DNA from: Bacteroidetes bacterium HGW-Bacteroidetes-8
Lineage (GTDB): Bacteria; Bacteroidota; Bacteroidia; Bacteroidales; UBA932
Length of the DNA stretch: 64,000 bases
Assembly: GCA_002840895.1 (NCBI GenBank)
Contig: PHCZ01000001.1
Coordinates: forward strand, 62,001-126,000
Reading direction: 5' to 3'
The translations under genes were made by a program, and so were the position numbers. The notes below the pieces were generated by a model. The model saw only the letters and a program-made list of their open reading frames with translations. It was not told the origin of the DNA and searched no databases. Shown piece by piece: positions 24,994-35,175 of the stretch (its first letter is position 1; each line of letters starts with the position of its first letter).

Positions 24994-26337
24994 TTAAATT
25001 CCTGTGTAGCTTTGAGGAGTAATATTATGCAACTCATCCTTGATTGTTTCACTCACCTCTAAAGAGTCAATAAAACTTGCAATTGACTCTTTGTCAATTG
25101 GCCTGTTTGTTCGTGTAAGTGATTTTAGTGCTTCGTAAGGTTTTGGATAGCCCTCTCTTCGGAGTATTGTCTGAATCCCCTCTGCGACAACAGCCCAGTT
25201 GTTTTCCAGATCTTTGTCAATTGCAACTTTATTGAGGATTAGTTTATTTAACCCCTTCTCAAGAGATTTAAAAGAGATTATTGTGTGTGCAAATGGGACC
25301 CCGATGTTTCTCAAGACTGTAGAGTCTGTAAGGTCTCTCTGAAGTCTGGAGATTGGGAGTTTGCCCGAGAGGTGTTCAAAAAGAGCATTAGCAACACCCA
25401 AATTCCCCTCTGCGTTTTCAAAATCTATTGGGTTAACCTTGTGTGGCATAGCAGATGACCCTATCTCCCCCTCTTTGATTTTCTGACGAAAATACTCCAT
25501 AGAGATATAGCTCCAGATATCTCTGCAGAGGTCTGTCAGGATATTGTTAATCCTCTTCATATTGTCAAAAAGAGCTGCGATGTAGTCGTAATGCTCTATC
25601 TGAGTTGTAGGATAGGAGCGTTTCAACCCCAGCCTACCCTCTGTAAAAGATACGGCAAAACTGTTCCAGTCAATATGTGGATATGCTGCGTAGTGTGCAT
25701 TAAAGTTACCTGTGGCCCCTCCGAATTTTGCAGCAAAAGGAATTGTGCTCAACATTGATATCTGCTCATTGAGTCTGACGGCAAAGACCTCTATCTCTTT
25801 ACCGAGCCTGGTAGGGGAGGCGGGCTGACCGTGTGTTCTGGCCAGCATAGATACTTCTGACCACTCTAAAGCCATATCTTTAAGTTTTTTCTGAATCACA
25901 TTCAATTGAGGAAGGTAACAATCGCGAACCCCCTCCAGAAGTGAGAGTGGCACAGATGTGTTATTGATATCCTGAGATGTGAGCCCAAAGTGGACAAATT
26001 CGCAGTATCTCTCCAATCCGAGCTTCTCAAACCTGCTCTTTATGAAGTACTCTACTGCCTTAACATCGTGATTTGTCACCTTCTCGATCTCCTTAATCTC
26101 CATAGCCTGTTCAATGGTGAAAGAGGTGTATATATGTCGCAGCTCCTTAAATTTTTCCGGATCAACATCTTTAAGTTGTGGCAATGGAATCTCACACAAA
26201 GAGATAAAGTACTCTATCTCTACCCTTATTCGATATTTAATAAGAGCGAACTCGCTAAAGTATAGGGTCAGCTCCTTAACCTGATAGCTGTATCTGCCAT
26301 CTACGGGAGAGATTGCTGTTAGTGGTGTATTAAGCAT
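24994..26337 (-). CDS. purB: Adenylosuccinate lyase
   Basis: The 447-residue fumarase/aspartase-superfamily enzyme acts twice in purine synthesis, splitting SAICAR and adenylosuccinate with release of fumarate. Key features are SPVDGRY near the N-terminus, the catalytic His segment ARTHGQPASPTRLGKE (about 166-181) and the signature GSSAMPHKVNPIDFENAEGN (about 292-311). It starts 10 bp after folP and ends 2 bp before the peptidase gene, so it is in an operon. Confidence 0.96.
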   Translation of the reverse strand: MLNTPLTAISPVDGRYSYQVKELTLYFSEFALIKYRIRVEIEYFISLCEIPLPQLKDVDPEKFKELRHIYTSFTIEQAMEIKEIEKVTNHDVKAVEYFIKSRFEKLGLERYCEFVHFGLTSQDINNTSVPLSLLEGVRDCYLPQLNVIQKKLKDMALEWSEVSMLARTHGQPASPTRLGKEIEVFAVRLNEQISMLSTIPFAAKFGGATGNFNAHYAAYPHIDWNSFAVSFTEGRLGLKRSYPTTQIEHYDYIAALFDNMKRINNILTDLCRDIWSYISMEYFRQKIKEGEIGSSAMPHKVNPIDFENAEGNLGVANALFEHLSGKLPISRLQRDLTDSTVLRNIGVPFAHTIISFKSLEKGLNKLILNKVAIDKDLENNWAVVAEGIQTILRREGYPKPYEALKSLTRTNRPIDKESIASFIDSLEVSETIKDELHNITPQSYTGI

Positions 26338-26347
26338 ATCTTCGTTA

Positions 26348-27181
26348 TTATCTGTTTTTAGTTATTGTTCTGTATAAAGTTATAATCTCCTTTGCCTCTT
26401 TAACATCGTGAACCCTAAGTATATCGGCCCCGTTTACAAGAGCTAAAAGATTTAGTGCAGATGTTGCAGAGAGCACCTCATCCGGTGTTCTCTCCAGCAG
26501 ACGATATATCATACTCTTTCTGGAAATACCGGCAAGGAGAGGGTAGTTTGTTCCATCCTCTTTAGTCGGCTTCAAACTATTCAGGTTGTTTAAGAGTTTA
26601 TAATTCTGGTCAAGATCTTTTGCAAATCCAAACCCGGGATCTAAGATTATCTCCTTTATTCCGGCCTGATTAGCCTTTTGAACAAAGTGCCGGAAATACT
26701 CTGCAACCTCTTTTACAACATCCTCATATTGACAAAGGCTCTGCATTGTCTGCTGTGTCCCTTTTTTGTGCATTGCTATATATGGGAGCTCCAACTTAGC
26801 AGCCATCGGAATCATCTCAGGATCATCCTCTCCGGATGATATATCGTTGATAATGAAGTCTCCGACAAAATCGTAGGCTCTCTCAACTATGGATGATCGG
26901 AATGTATCCAGAGAGAATGTTGAGTGAGGAAAAACTCTTAGGATTATTTTCAGCGCAGGCTTTAGCAACTCCCACTCGACCTCCTCCTCTACCGGAGTAG
27001 ATCCCGGTCTGGAGGAGCAAGCACCGATATCTACAATATCTGCCCCCTGCTCCAGCATAACTCCATACCTCCTCTCAAAATCCTCCTGCGTGAGAGATCT
27101 GCTTCCCTGGTAAAAAGAGTCGTGGCTCAGGTTTATGATTCCCATCACCAGAGGTTGATGGGTTTGTAGAATATTTGCCAT
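26348..27181 (-). CDS. folP: Dihydropteroate synthase
   Basis: The TIM-barrel enzyme joins p-aminobenzoate to 6-hydroxymethyl-dihydropterin diphosphate in folate synthesis and is the sulfonamide target. From ATG 27181 it has 277 residues and begins MANILQTHQPLVMGIINLSHDSF. Conserved are the pterin loop (NLSHDSF, where most relatives have N-x-T-P-D-S-F), ADIVDIGACSSRPGS and LDPGFGFAKD. A GTG at 27208 would add nine residues but lies in the -7 box of this gene. It leads the folP-purB-M64-HAD operon. Confidence 0.94.
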   Translation of the reverse strand: MANILQTHQPLVMGIINLSHDSFYQGSRSLTQEDFERRYGVMLEQGADIVDIGACSSRPGSTPVEEEVEWELLKPALKIILRVFPHSTFSLDTFRSSIVERAYDFVGDFIINDISSGEDDPEMIPMAAKLELPYIAMHKKGTQQTMQSLCQYEDVVKEVAEYFRHFVQKANQAGIKEIILDPGFGFAKDLDQNYKLLNNLNSLKPTKEDGTNYPLLAGISRKSMIYRLLERTPDEVLSATSALNLLALVNGADILRVHDVKEAKEIITLYRTITKNR

Positions 27182-27189
27182 AAAATGCC

Positions 27190-27215
27190 TAACTTTGCTT
27201 GGAGTCACAAATATA
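27190..27215. promoter_or_regulatory. Divergent -7 elements between folP and tmk
   Basis: TAACTTTG (27190-27197, plus) points to tmk. TATATTTG on the minus strand (27215-27208) points to folP. Both fit TAnnTTTG exactly, and both put the start of transcription within about 30 bp of the chosen ATGs. The nearest plus-strand TTTG (27163-27166) has a 23-nt spacer, longer than usual. Confidence 0.5.
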
Positions 27216-27225
27216 AGATTTTATT

Positions 27226-27906
27226 ATGTTAATCGTATTAGAAGGTTTGGATGGGGCGGGGAAATCTACCCAGATAAATCTTTTGCAACAATATTTTGAG
27301 ACCAGTGGGTCCAAAGTTAAATATCTGCACTTTCCAAGGTTCGATGCCCCTGTTTTCGGAGATTTGATTGCCAAATTTTTAAGGGGAGATTTTGGAAAGA
27401 TTGAGGAGGTTCACCCTATGCTTGTGGCGCTTTTGTTTGCAGAGGATCGCAGAGATGCTTCTCAGCAGATAAAAGATTGGATTAAAGAGGGCTATCACAT
27501 AATATTAGACAGATATCTATACTCCAATATTGCGTTTCAGTGTGCAAAATGCAGCAACCCTCAAGTTGCTTTAGAGCTACGTGACTGGATTTTTGACACT
27601 GAGTTTAATAAATTTGCAATACCGGTTCCGGATCTCAATCTTTTTCTGGATGTACCTCTCAATTTTGTAGATGAGAAGCTAAAGGAGACAAGGTTGGGTA
27701 GTGAGAGGGAGTATCTCAAAGGTAAAAGAGATATCCACGAAGAGAGTATCTCTTTTCAGTCTAAGGTTAGAGATATATATCTTTCTGAATGTGACAAGGG
27801 TGATGGGCTGATACGTGTGAACTGCTCCTCAGATAACGGAGTTATGCTATCTGCAGAGTCTATCTTTGGAAAAATTAAGCTTTTGTTGGAAAATATTACT
27901 AACTGA
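27226..27906 (+). CDS. tmk: Thymidylate kinase
   Basis: The 226-residue P-loop kinase phosphorylates dTMP to dTDP. It shows the Walker A loop EGLDGAGKSTQINLL (about 5-19), LHFPRFD (about 37-43), the DRY-type motif ILDRYLYSNIAFQ (about 87-99) and LFLDVPLN. It is slightly longer than the roughly 210-residue bacterial norm. It is followed after 10 bp by a DoxX-like gene and then murB. Confidence 0.93.
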   Translation: MLIVLEGLDGAGKSTQINLLQQYFETSGSKVKYLHFPRFDAPVFGDLIAKFLRGDFGKIEEVHPMLVALLFAEDRRDASQQIKDWIKEGYHIILDRYLYSNIAFQCAKCSNPQVALELRDWIFDTEFNKFAIPVPDLNLFLDVPLNFVDEKLKETRLGSEREYLKGKRDIHEESISFQSKVRDIYLSECDKGDGLIRVNCSSDNGVMLSAESIFGKIKLLLENITN

Positions 27907-27916
27907 TATATTCATT

Positions 27917-29215
27917 ATGAAGTTTCTCAGAGCAATATCCAGAGTTGTAATAGGGGTAACATTTTTACTCTCAGGTTTCGTAAAGATTATAGATCCTGTC
28001 GGGGTAGGACTCATAATTGAGGAGTATATGAAGGTTGCCGGGCTGGGCTCCTGGCACTTTATTGCGCAGACATTAGGGGTTGCGCTCTCGGGTACCGAAA
28101 TGCTCATTGGGATATCACTTCTTGTAGGTATACGAATGAAGATCGCCTGCCGGGTTTCACTAATCTTTATATCCATCTTCACCATATTGACTCTTTTTCT
28201 TGCAATTTTTAATCCTGTTACCGACTGCGGATGTTTTGGAGAGGCAATTAAACTTACCAACTGGCAAACCTTTTATAAAAATATTGTTTTTCTCTTCTTT
28301 GCAGTTCTTCTATATCTCCAGAGAGATAATTTCATACCTGTAGCTCCTGCAAGATGGGAGTGGGGTTTCGCAATTACATATGCTCTTCTTATTGTCTCTT
28401 TATCGCTCTACTCATACAGACATCTCCCTATGATTGATTTTATGGAGTTTAAAGTTGGTACAGATATTAAAGGGAGGCTGGACTTTATTTCGGAGAGTGA
28501 CTCCCCGGTTTTTGAGACCACTCTCATCTACTCAAAGGATGGTAAGAGATATGAGTTCTCTATAGAGAACCTGCCGGACTCCACCTATAAGTTTGAAGAT
28601 TCAAGAACAAAAAGAGTAAACAAGGGATCTGCTCATATGGATTTTGCTGTTTCTGACGTGAATGGCAACTATATTACAGACTCTCTTCTCTCGGTAAAAG
28701 GGGCACTATTTATTACCAGTGTGCCATTTATTGACAAACTGGGAAGAAGAGCAGTTCAAAGGGTTAACCGGCTATACGACACTCTTAGTGTCCGCGGTGT
28801 TGAGTTGATTGTACTAACCGGATCCCGGTTGAACTCCTCAGATTCACTATCTGCTTTTAATAAGCTCTCACCTAAGCTTTACAACACAGATTTCAAAACT
28901 CTTCTTACAATGAATCGTTCGAATGGAGGTGTTGTATATCTTTATGACGCAACAGTAATATCAAAATGGTCAACAATTGATATCCCTTTTGAGAATATAG
29001 ATGATATTCTAAACCAGGATTCAGAGCTGCTCTCGGCAAAAGCCAGGATAAGAGAGCAACTTTCTGCAGAGATAACAGCATTTATGCTCTTAATAATCAT
29101 ATCTATGATGAGGTTTATCTGCAGGATCTTATATATTCACAAACCTATTGCCAAAGATAGCAACAAGGATGAGAGATCCTCTATAGCACCGGACTCTGTA
29201 ATACACGATATTTAA
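27917..29215 (+). CDS. DoxX/MauE-family membrane protein with thioredoxin-like C-terminal region
   Basis: The 432-residue product from ATG 27917 starts with a four-helix DoxX/MauE membrane domain (about 1-135) containing VTFLLSGFVKIIDPVG and DCGCFG (about 103-108), the cysteine pair typical of redox-linked MauE/DoxX proteins. A fifth span (about 152-172) leads into a periplasmic domain of about 210 residues that has a thioredoxin-like fold feel but no evident CxxC. A last hydrophobic segment lies near 378-398 (ITAFMLLIIISMMRFI). This arrangement is conserved in Bacteroidales. A role in thiol redox balance is inferred. It precedes murB by 4 bp. Confidence 0.82.
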   Translation: MKFLRAISRVVIGVTFLLSGFVKIIDPVGVGLIIEEYMKVAGLGSWHFIAQTLGVALSGTEMLIGISLLVGIRMKIACRVSLIFISIFTILTLFLAIFNPVTDCGCFGEAIKLTNWQTFYKNIVFLFFAVLLYLQRDNFIPVAPARWEWGFAITYALLIVSLSLYSYRHLPMIDFMEFKVGTDIKGRLDFISESDSPVFETTLIYSKDGKRYEFSIENLPDSTYKFEDSRTKRVNKGSAHMDFAVSDVNGNYITDSLLSVKGALFITSVPFIDKLGRRAVQRVNRLYDTLSVRGVELIVLTGSRLNSSDSLSAFNKLSPKLYNTDFKTLLTMNRSNGGVVYLYDATVISKWSTIDIPFENIDDILNQDSELLSAKARIREQLSAEITAFMLLIIISMMRFICRILYIHKPIAKDSNKDERSSIAPDSVIHDI

Positions 29216-29219
29216 CTAA

Positions 29220-30239
29220 ATGATAGTAGAGAGGGATAAAGATTTAAAGAGACTTAACACTTTGGGGTTAAGTGCAAAGGCAGTCTGGTATGCAGCTCCC
29301 GGTTCGGTTAAGGAGGTCATAGAGCTTCTTAGCGACACCCGTTTTACCGCATTGCCAAAACTTGTAATAGGCTCCGGCTCAAACACCCTTTTCTGTGAAG
29401 ATTATAACGGGCTTGTGGTTCGCCCGGCAATTATGGATATCTCAATTAGTGAGATATCGGATAAATCTCTAAAATTGAAAGTTGGTGCCGGTGTAGATTG
29501 GGATAAATTTGTAGCATACTGCGTAGACCGAGGCTGGGGTGGGGTGGAGAACCTCTCCGGAATTCCAGGATGTGTCGGAGCCTCGCCGGTTCAAAATATT
29601 GGGGCGTATGGTTCTGAGGCAAAGGATACAATTGTATTGGTAGATTATATAGATATTTGCACCTTACAACAGAGGAGATTAACTGCTCCAGAGTGCCATT
29701 TCGGCTACAGAGAGAGCATTTTCAAACAGGAGCTTAAAGGGAAGACAATCATAACCTATGTAACTTTTGAACTGGCTCTTAACCCTGTTGTTAACACCAC
29801 CTATGCAGATGTTAAAGAGAGGCTCAAATCTGCAGAAAATCCAACTCTTTACGATATTAGAAAAGCGATAATAGATATAAGAAAAGCAAAACTTCCGGAC
29901 CCCGCAGAGGTTGGCAATGCAGGAAGCTTCTTTAAAAACCCAATTGTAGAGGAGAGTTTTGCAGAGAAATTAATGGAGAGCAACCCGACTCTCAGGCTCT
30001 ATCCCTCTTCTCCTGGTTTCACTAAGATTCCGGCAGCCTGGCTAATTGAGCAGTGCGGTTTCAAGGGGGTGAGGGAGTTAAACGTTGGTGTTCATAAGAA
30101 CCACGCATTGGTTCTGCTTGCATACGAAGGGGCAACAGGCAGAGAGTTACTGGAGTTTGCACAAAAGATAAAGCGGACCGTTAAAGCCCGCTTCTCTATT
30201 GATATTGATATGGAGGTAAACGTTACAGCTTCCTCTTGA
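29220..30239 (+). CDS. murB: UDP-N-acetylenolpyruvoylglucosamine reductase, type I
   Basis: The 339-residue flavoenzyme reduces UDP-GlcNAc-enolpyruvate to UDP-MurNAc in peptidoglycan synthesis. FAD and substrate motifs are clear: [18 protein letters not shown] (about 49-66), [19 protein letters not shown] (about 112-130), the catalytic Ser in NAGSFFKNP (about 232-240) and the C-terminal [20 protein letters not shown], with Glu further on. Its length and the YGYRESIFK-like insertion (FGYRESIFK) match the E. coli-type I enzyme. Its 3' end overlaps the convergent infB gene by 17 bp. Confidence 0.96.
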   Translation: MIVERDKDLKRLNTLGLSAKAVWYAAPGSVKEVIELLSDTRFTALPKLVIGSGSNTLFCEDYNGLVVRPAIMDISISEISDKSLKLKVGAGVDWDKFVAYCVDRGWGGVENLSGIPGCVGASPVQNIGAYGSEAKDTIVLVDYIDICTLQQRRLTAPECHFGYRESIFKQELKGKTIITYVTFELALNPVVNTTYADVKERLKSAENPTLYDIRKAIIDIRKAKLPDPAEVGNAGSFFKNPIVEESFAEKLMESNPTLRLYPSSPGFTKIPAAWLIEQCGFKGVRELNVGVHKNHALVLLAYEGATGRELLEFAQKIKRTVKARFSIDIDMEVNVTASS

Positions 30240-33200
30240 TCTCCACAATTGTATAGGATTCAATAATATCTCCTGTTTTGATATCGTTATACCCGTCAAT
30301 ATTAAGACCACAGTCATAACCTGCAGCAACCTCCTTAACGTCATCCTTGAATCTTTTAAGTGAGCCAAGACCCCCTGTGTAGACAACAATTCCGTCCCGT
30401 ATAATTCTAACCTTAGCATTTCGAATAAGTTTTCCCTCTTTTACCATACAGCCGGCAATCGAGCCCACCTTAGATATCCGGAACACTTCACGAACCTCTG
30501 CTGTTGCGGTAATCTCCTCCTTCTGCTCCGGTGCAAGCATACCCTCCATACCATCTTTCACCTCGTTTATTGCGTCGTAGATAACCGAGTAGAGTCTTAT
30601 CTCTATCTCCTCTTTCTCTGCAAGTTTACGGGATGAGACCGATGGTCGAACCTGGAAGCCTATGATTATGGCATTTGATGCTGCAGCCAGTAGTACATCT
30701 GACTCAGAAATTGCACCCACTGCTTTGTGAATTACATTTACGTGTACCTCTTCGGTAGATAGTTTTATCAGTGAGTCAGACAACGCCTCGATTGATCCAT
30801 CTACGTCTCCCTTGACAATTACATTCAACTCCTGGAAGTTCCCTATCGCTATACGACGACCAATCTCCTCAAGAGTAATATGTTTCTGAGTCTTAAGACC
30901 CTGGATCCTTAATAGTTGCTCTCTCTTGTTTGCAATATCTCTTGCCTCCTTCTCATCCTCCATTACATTAAAGAGCTCACCTGCAGCAGGTGCCCCGTTA
31001 AGACCTAAAATAGAGACCGGAGAAGCAGGTGCTGCTTCGGTTATCTTCTGCCCACGTTCGTTGAACATAGCCTTAATCTTCCCGGTATAGCTTCCACTTA
31101 GAATAATATCTCCAATATGGAGAGTCCCTGACTGAACCAGCATAGTGGTTATGTAGCCTCTGCCTTTATCCAGTGAAGATTCAATCACTGTACCTTTTGC
31201 CCTCTTATTAGGGTTTGCCTTAAGATCCAGAAGTTCTGACTCAAGAAGAATCTTCTCTAGCAGTTTATCTACATTGATACCCTGTTTTGCAGATATCTCC
31301 TGACACTGATATTTACCACCCCAATCCTCTACAAGCAGATTCATATTGGCAAGCTGCTCGCGAATTCTCTCGGAGTTTGCACCCGGCTTATCCATTTTGT
31401 TGATTGCAAATATCATCGGTACGCCGGCTGCCTGAGCGTGGTTGATAGCCTCTCTGGTCTGTGGCATTACTGCATCGTCGGCAGCGATAATAATTATTGC
31501 AATATCTGTTACCTTGGCACCACGGGCACGCATTGCTGTAAATGCTTCGTGACCAGGAGTGTCCAGAAATGTTATTCTCTCACCACTGGAAATTTGTACA
31601 TTATATGCACCGATGTGCTGGGTTATTCCACCGGCTTCACCTGCAATAACATTAGCTTTACGTATGTAGTCCAGAAGTGATGTTTTACCGTGGTCTACGT
31701 GACCCATTACAGTTACAATAGGAGGGCGGGTTACCAGTTCATCTTCTGTATCTGCCTCTTCCTGAATAGATCCCTGCAGGTCTGCAGTCACAAACTCAAC
31801 CTTAAAACCAAACTCCTCTGCAACAAGCACCATTGCCTCTGCATCTAATCTTTGATTGATGGATACCATCAACCCCAGATTCATACAGGCTTCGATAACC
31901 TTGATTACAGGAACATCCATCATCATTGCAAGATCGTTAACAGTAACGAACTCGGTCATCTTTAATATATTGCTTGAAATTTGCTCCTTTTCGTGCTCCT
32001 CCTGAAGCTTTTGAGAGGCGTGTTCTCTTTTGTCTTTACGGTATTTTGATCCCCGGGTCTTACCTTTACCTTCAACCATACGCAGATAGGTCTCCTTGAT
32101 CTGCTTCTGAACTGCATCTTCGTCAACCTCATTTCTTACAGGTTTGAACTTCTCTTTACCTACAACAGGTTTAGTATCCTTCTTCTTATTAAGGGGAGGT
32201 CTGTTCTTATCTGCCGGCGAACCTCGGAAAGCACCATCTTTTGTCTCCTTAGATAGATCAACCTTCTCTTTGTGAGGTTTGCGAATTCTCTCCCGCTTCC
32301 CTTTATGACTCTCCTTAGTGGCTGGTTTGGACTCCGGTTTCTTTTTGTCAAACTGAGAGAGATCCATTGTACCGCTAATCTTTGGCCCTACAAGCCTCTC
32401 TACTTTTGTCTCTATATGTTCAATAGCAGCTATAATTGGCTGCTCTTTTGCAATCCTCTCCAACTCTTTGGCTTCGGCAAGCTGTTTTGCATCTGCCACC
32501 CTTTTAGCTTCTGCTCTTACTTTTGCCTCGTTTCTCTGTTTTATCTCCTCTCTCTCTCTCTCCTCTCTGCTCTCTTTTTGCTCTCGGCGAAGTTTTGCCT
32601 CAATTCTTCCGTTCTGCTCCTGCCTCTCTCTAATCTCTCTTCGCTCCCTCTCCTGAGCTCTCTCTCTGCTCTCATTTTGCGGAAACTCCCTTTTTACCTC
32701 CAGAGGTGGCGTAACAGGAGTCTGAGATACCTGAGAAGCCTCCGATAACCTCACCTCCCGGGTGCTCTCACTAATCTCCGGACTCTTCTCAACCTCTTTT
32801 ATTTCAGGCGGAGAGACCGGTTCTGCCTTTGGTTGTGCTTCCACAACTTGCGATATTACAGGCTCTTTAATTGGCTCAATAACTTTAATACTCTCCTGTT
32901 CTGGTTTATGAACACTGTTGGTAACCTCCGGATGGGGGGCCGGTTTATAAAGTTTGTCAATATCTATTTTCCCGATTATTTTAGGAGATGGGTGATCTGA
33001 GACAGTAGTTTTGATGAAAACCTCCTTTACCGGAAGATCATCTTCGGAATCATCTAAGTCGTGATGATCTGCTTTATCTGTGATATCTTTTACTTTAATA
33101 GCGATCTTTTTGGATTGCTCCTTGATAATCTGCTCTTTTCCAAACTCTTTTCGTATGAGTTCGTAAGTTTCGGGAGTAATTCTGGTGCCGGGCGAAGCCT

Positions 33201-33303
33201 CAATCTCTATCTTCTTGCTTTTGAGATAGTCCACCAGGGTCCCCAGCCCTATATTGAACTCCTTCAATACTTTTCCAACTCTTATTATATTGTCTACTGT
33301 CAT
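30223..33303 (-). CDS. infB: Translation initiation factor IF-2
   Basis: The 1026-residue GTPase brings initiator tRNA to the ribosome. An IF2-N domain (about 3-55) is followed by a very long charged linker rich in E, K, R and P (about 60-470, including an almost pure E/R/K stretch near 205-275). A second IF2-N-type domain follows (about 445-500). The G domain begins at [19 protein letters not shown] (about 527-545) with [15 protein letters not shown] and NKMDK, then domains II-IV to the end. It lies downstream of nusA (26-bp gap) in the conserved rimP-nusA-infB operon. Only the linker length stands out. Confidence 0.97.
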   Translation of the reverse strand: MTVDNIIRVGKVLKEFNIGLGTLVDYLKSKKIEIEASPGTRITPETYELIRKEFGKEQIIKEQSKKIAIKVKDITDKADHHDLDDSEDDLPVKEVFIKTTVSDHPSPKIIGKIDIDKLYKPAPHPEVTNSVHKPEQESIKVIEPIKEPVISQVVEAQPKAEPVSPPEIKEVEKSPEISESTREVRLSEASQVSQTPVTPPLEVKREFPQNESRERAQERERREIRERQEQNGRIEAKLRREQKESREEREREEIKQRNEAKVRAEAKRVADAKQLAEAKELERIAKEQPIIAAIEHIETKVERLVGPKISGTMDLSQFDKKKPESKPATKESHKGKRERIRKPHKEKVDLSKETKDGAFRGSPADKNRPPLNKKKDTKPVVGKEKFKPVRNEVDEDAVQKQIKETYLRMVEGKGKTRGSKYRKDKREHASQKLQEEHEKEQISSNILKMTEFVTVNDLAMMMDVPVIKVIEACMNLGLMVSINQRLDAEAMVLVAEEFGFKVEFVTADLQGSIQEEADTEDELVTRPPIVTVMGHVDHGKTSLLDYIRKANVIAGEAGGITQHIGAYNVQISSGERITFLDTPGHEAFTAMRARGAKVTDIAIIIIAADDAVMPQTREAINHAQAAGVPMIFAINKMDKPGANSERIREQLANMNLLVEDWGGKYQCQEISAKQGINVDKLLEKILLESELLDLKANPNKRAKGTVIESSLDKGRGYITTMLVQSGTLHIGDIILSGSYTGKIKAMFNERGQKITEAAPASPVSILGLNGAPAAGELFNVMEDEKEARDIANKREQLLRIQGLKTQKHITLEEIGRRIAIGNFQELNVIVKGDVDGSIEALSDSLIKLSTEEVHVNVIHKAVGAISESDVLLAAASNAIIIGFQVRPSVSSRKLAEKEEIEIRLYSVIYDAINEVKDGMEGMLAPEQKEEITATAEVREVFRISKVGSIAGCMVKEGKLIRNAKVRIIRDGIVVYTGGLGSLKRFKDDVKEVAAGYDCGLNIDGYNDIKTGDIIESYTIVEIKRKL

Positions 33304-33329
33304 ATTTTATCTCCCATTCATTTATTAAA

Positions 33330-34559
33330 CTATTCGAACTCCTCGCGTAAAATTCGCTGTATATCCAACACAGTCTCCTCTTCAAGATCTGCTCTTCTTA
33401 CAATCTCCGAAACAGGAAGAGCGAGAACACTTTTCGCGGTATCACATCCGATTGACCTCAAAGCTTCAATAACCCATTCGTCAATTTCATCACTGAATTC
33501 GGTAAGAAGGACATCCTCCTCCTCCTCTTCAATGTCGCGGAATACATCTATCTCCATATCTACAAGCATACCCGCAAGTTTAATGTTGCTGCCACCCTTG
33601 CCTATAGCTAGTGAGACATCACCAGGTTTAAGGAATACTCCTACCCGCTTCTCTTCCTCGTTTATCTTTACAGATATAATTTTTGCAGGACTAAGTGCCC
33701 TCTGGATAAGAAGCTGCATATTTGAAGTCCAGTTGATAATATCTATGTTTTCGTTGCGCAATTCGCGAACAATTCCGTGAATCCTGGAACCTTTTACCCC
33801 AACACAGGCTCCAACCGGGTCAATCCTTTCGTCATATGACTCAACAGCTACCTTTGCCCTCTCACCCGGAATTCTTACAATTTTTTTGATAGTAATCAGA
33901 CCGTCAAATATCTCCGGAACCTCCTGTTCAAACATCCTCTCCAGAAATACAGAGGAGGTTCTTGAAAGGATAATAATTGGATTGTTGTTTTTCATCTCTA
34001 CAGATGAGACAACTGCTCTCACAGTGTCCCCTTTTCTGAAGAAGTCAGACGGTATCTGCTCTGTTTTTGGCAGTAGGAGCTCATTGCCGTCTTCGTCCAT
34101 AATGAGAACCTCTTTTTTCCAGACCTGATACACCTCTCCAACTACAATCTCTCCAATCTTCTCTTTGTATTTGGTGTAAAGGTTCGCTTTCTCTATATCC
34201 ATTATTCTGCCGGATAGATTTTGTCTGAGATTGAGAATTCCCCTTCTTCCGAAAGCCGAAAGTTTAACCTCCTCCACGAACTCTTCACCGATTTCGTATG
34301 ATGAGTCAATCTTTGCAACATCTTCAATAGATATCTCGGTACTTGGATCCTCAACGACCTCTACCACAACTCTGTTTCTCCATATTTCAAAGTCTCCTTT
34401 GTCAATGTTGATGATGATGTCAAAATTGTCTGCAGTTCCATACATTTTAATTAGCTGACTGCGGAAAACATCCTCCAGAACGCTCATCATTGTAGGACGA
34501 TCTATGCTCTTTAACTCTTTAAACTCAGCAAATGTGCTGATTAAATTTAACCCTTCCAT
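33330..34559 (-). CDS. nusA: Transcription termination/antitermination factor NusA
   Basis: The 409-residue RNA polymerase-associated factor has an N-terminal domain (about 1-130), an S1 domain (about 135-200), KH1/KH2 (about 205-350, with KIVRIPGERAKVAVES, GACVGVKGSRI and LAIGKGGSNIKLA) and an acidic region DIEEEEEDVLL. One short helical segment ends the protein. The two full acidic repeats of E. coli NusA are absent, as is usual in Bacteroidota. It is coupled to rimP (22-bp gap) and infB. Confidence 0.96.
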   Translation of the reverse strand: MEGLNLISTFAEFKELKSIDRPTMMSVLEDVFRSQLIKMYGTADNFDIIINIDKGDFEIWRNRVVVEVVEDPSTEISIEDVAKIDSSYEIGEEFVEEVKLSAFGRRGILNLRQNLSGRIMDIEKANLYTKYKEKIGEIVVGEVYQVWKKEVLIMDEDGNELLLPKTEQIPSDFFRKGDTVRAVVSSVEMKNNNPIIILSRTSSVFLERMFEQEVPEIFDGLITIKKIVRIPGERAKVAVESYDERIDPVGACVGVKGSRIHGIVRELRNENIDIINWTSNMQLLIQRALSPAKIISVKINEEEKRVGVFLKPGDVSLAIGKGGSNIKLAGMLVDMEIDVFRDIEEEEEDVLLTEFSDEIDEWVIEALRSIGCDTAKSVLALPVSEIVRRADLEEETVLDIQRILREEFE

Positions 34560-34581
34560 ATAGGTAAATTCCTTTTAGATA

Positions 34582-35049
34582 TTATTTGAAATTAATTTGT
34601 GTTTTTGTGCTCTTTATATCGCTGAGATTATAAGTTTCAACGATCTCAACTATCTCTCTTCTCTTTTTGCCCTCAACTCTCTCCAGCTTGGTATAGGTGA
34701 GTTCAATCTTTTCCGGATTGGCCTTAGTAAGAGTTGCAACTATCTTTGCTCCGCTTTTCAATACAACAACAACCTCCTTCCCAAGAGATTTCTTATATTG
34801 ATCAAATACTTTATATGGCTGATCCAGCCCTGCAGATGTTACAGTAAGAGAGAAATCCTCCTCCTCTCGGTTTAAACCCGAATCTACAATTCTGCTGATA
34901 TCGGCACAATTTCTGATATCTACTCTGTCATATGAGTCTATTGCAATCTCTATGTCATTTTCTGAGCTGATAGTTATATCAACCAGAAAAAGAGAGTTAT
35001 CTGCAAGATATGCCTCAATAAGTGTTGCTATTTTCTCTTTTATTATCAT
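34582..35049 (-). CDS. rimP: Ribosome maturation factor RimP
   Basis: The 155-residue protein assists 30S subunit maturation. The N-terminal alpha/beta domain includes ENDIEIAIDSYDRVDIRNCAD and the family motif LTVTSAGLDQPYK (about 84-96). A small C-terminal beta barrel ends with NLSDIKSTKTQINFK. It is the first gene of the rimP-nusA-infB operon, driven from the promoter at 35116-35147 with a hairpin in the leader. Confidence 0.95.
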   Translation of the reverse strand: MIIKEKIATLIEAYLADNSLFLVDITISSENDIEIAIDSYDRVDIRNCADISRIVDSGLNREEEDFSLTVTSAGLDQPYKVFDQYKKSLGKEVVVVLKSGAKIVATLTKANPEKIELTYTKLERVEGKKRREIVEIVETYNLSDIKSTKTQINFK

Positions 35050-35066
35050 TAAAATAAATTTAATAA

Positions 35067-35092
35067 ATAAGGGGACAACCGTGTCCCCTTAT
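35067..35092 (-). promoter_or_regulatory. Perfect 11-bp hairpin in the rimP-nusA-infB leader
   Basis: ATAAGGGGACA (35067-35077) and TGTCCCCTTAT (35082-35092) pair perfectly around a 4-nt loop, 17 bp upstream of the rimP ATG and within the predicted transcript. The minus-strand sequence after the stem is AT-rich without a pure U-run. A regulatory leader (NusA or ribosomal feedback) or a partial attenuator is possible. Confidence 0.6.
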
Positions 35093-35115
35093 CTCTCTTT
35101 CGCTCTTAATCGCAG

Positions 35116-35147
35116 CAAATATATCAATAATTTATAAATACGACAAA
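35116..35147 (-). promoter_or_regulatory. Promoter of the rimP-nusA-infB operon
   Basis: On the minus strand TTTG (35147-35144), a 20-nt spacer and TATATTTG (35123-35116) match the full Bacteroides promoter consensus. Transcription should start near 35110, giving a leader of about 60 nt. Confidence 0.7.
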
Positions 35148-35175
35148 TTTTTTAATATTATTGTAACTTTACGAA

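Noticed and set aside
32272-32748. Plus-strand open frame opposite infB with a hydrophobic-looking peptide
   Set aside because: It is the complement of the E/R/K-rich linker of IF-2; complementing such codons gives Leu/Ser/Phe-rich artefacts.
33061-33780. Plus-strand open frame of 239 codons across the nusA-infB junction
   Set aside because: It overlaps two conserved genes on the other strand and shows low-complexity Ser/Ile runs without any recognisable domain.
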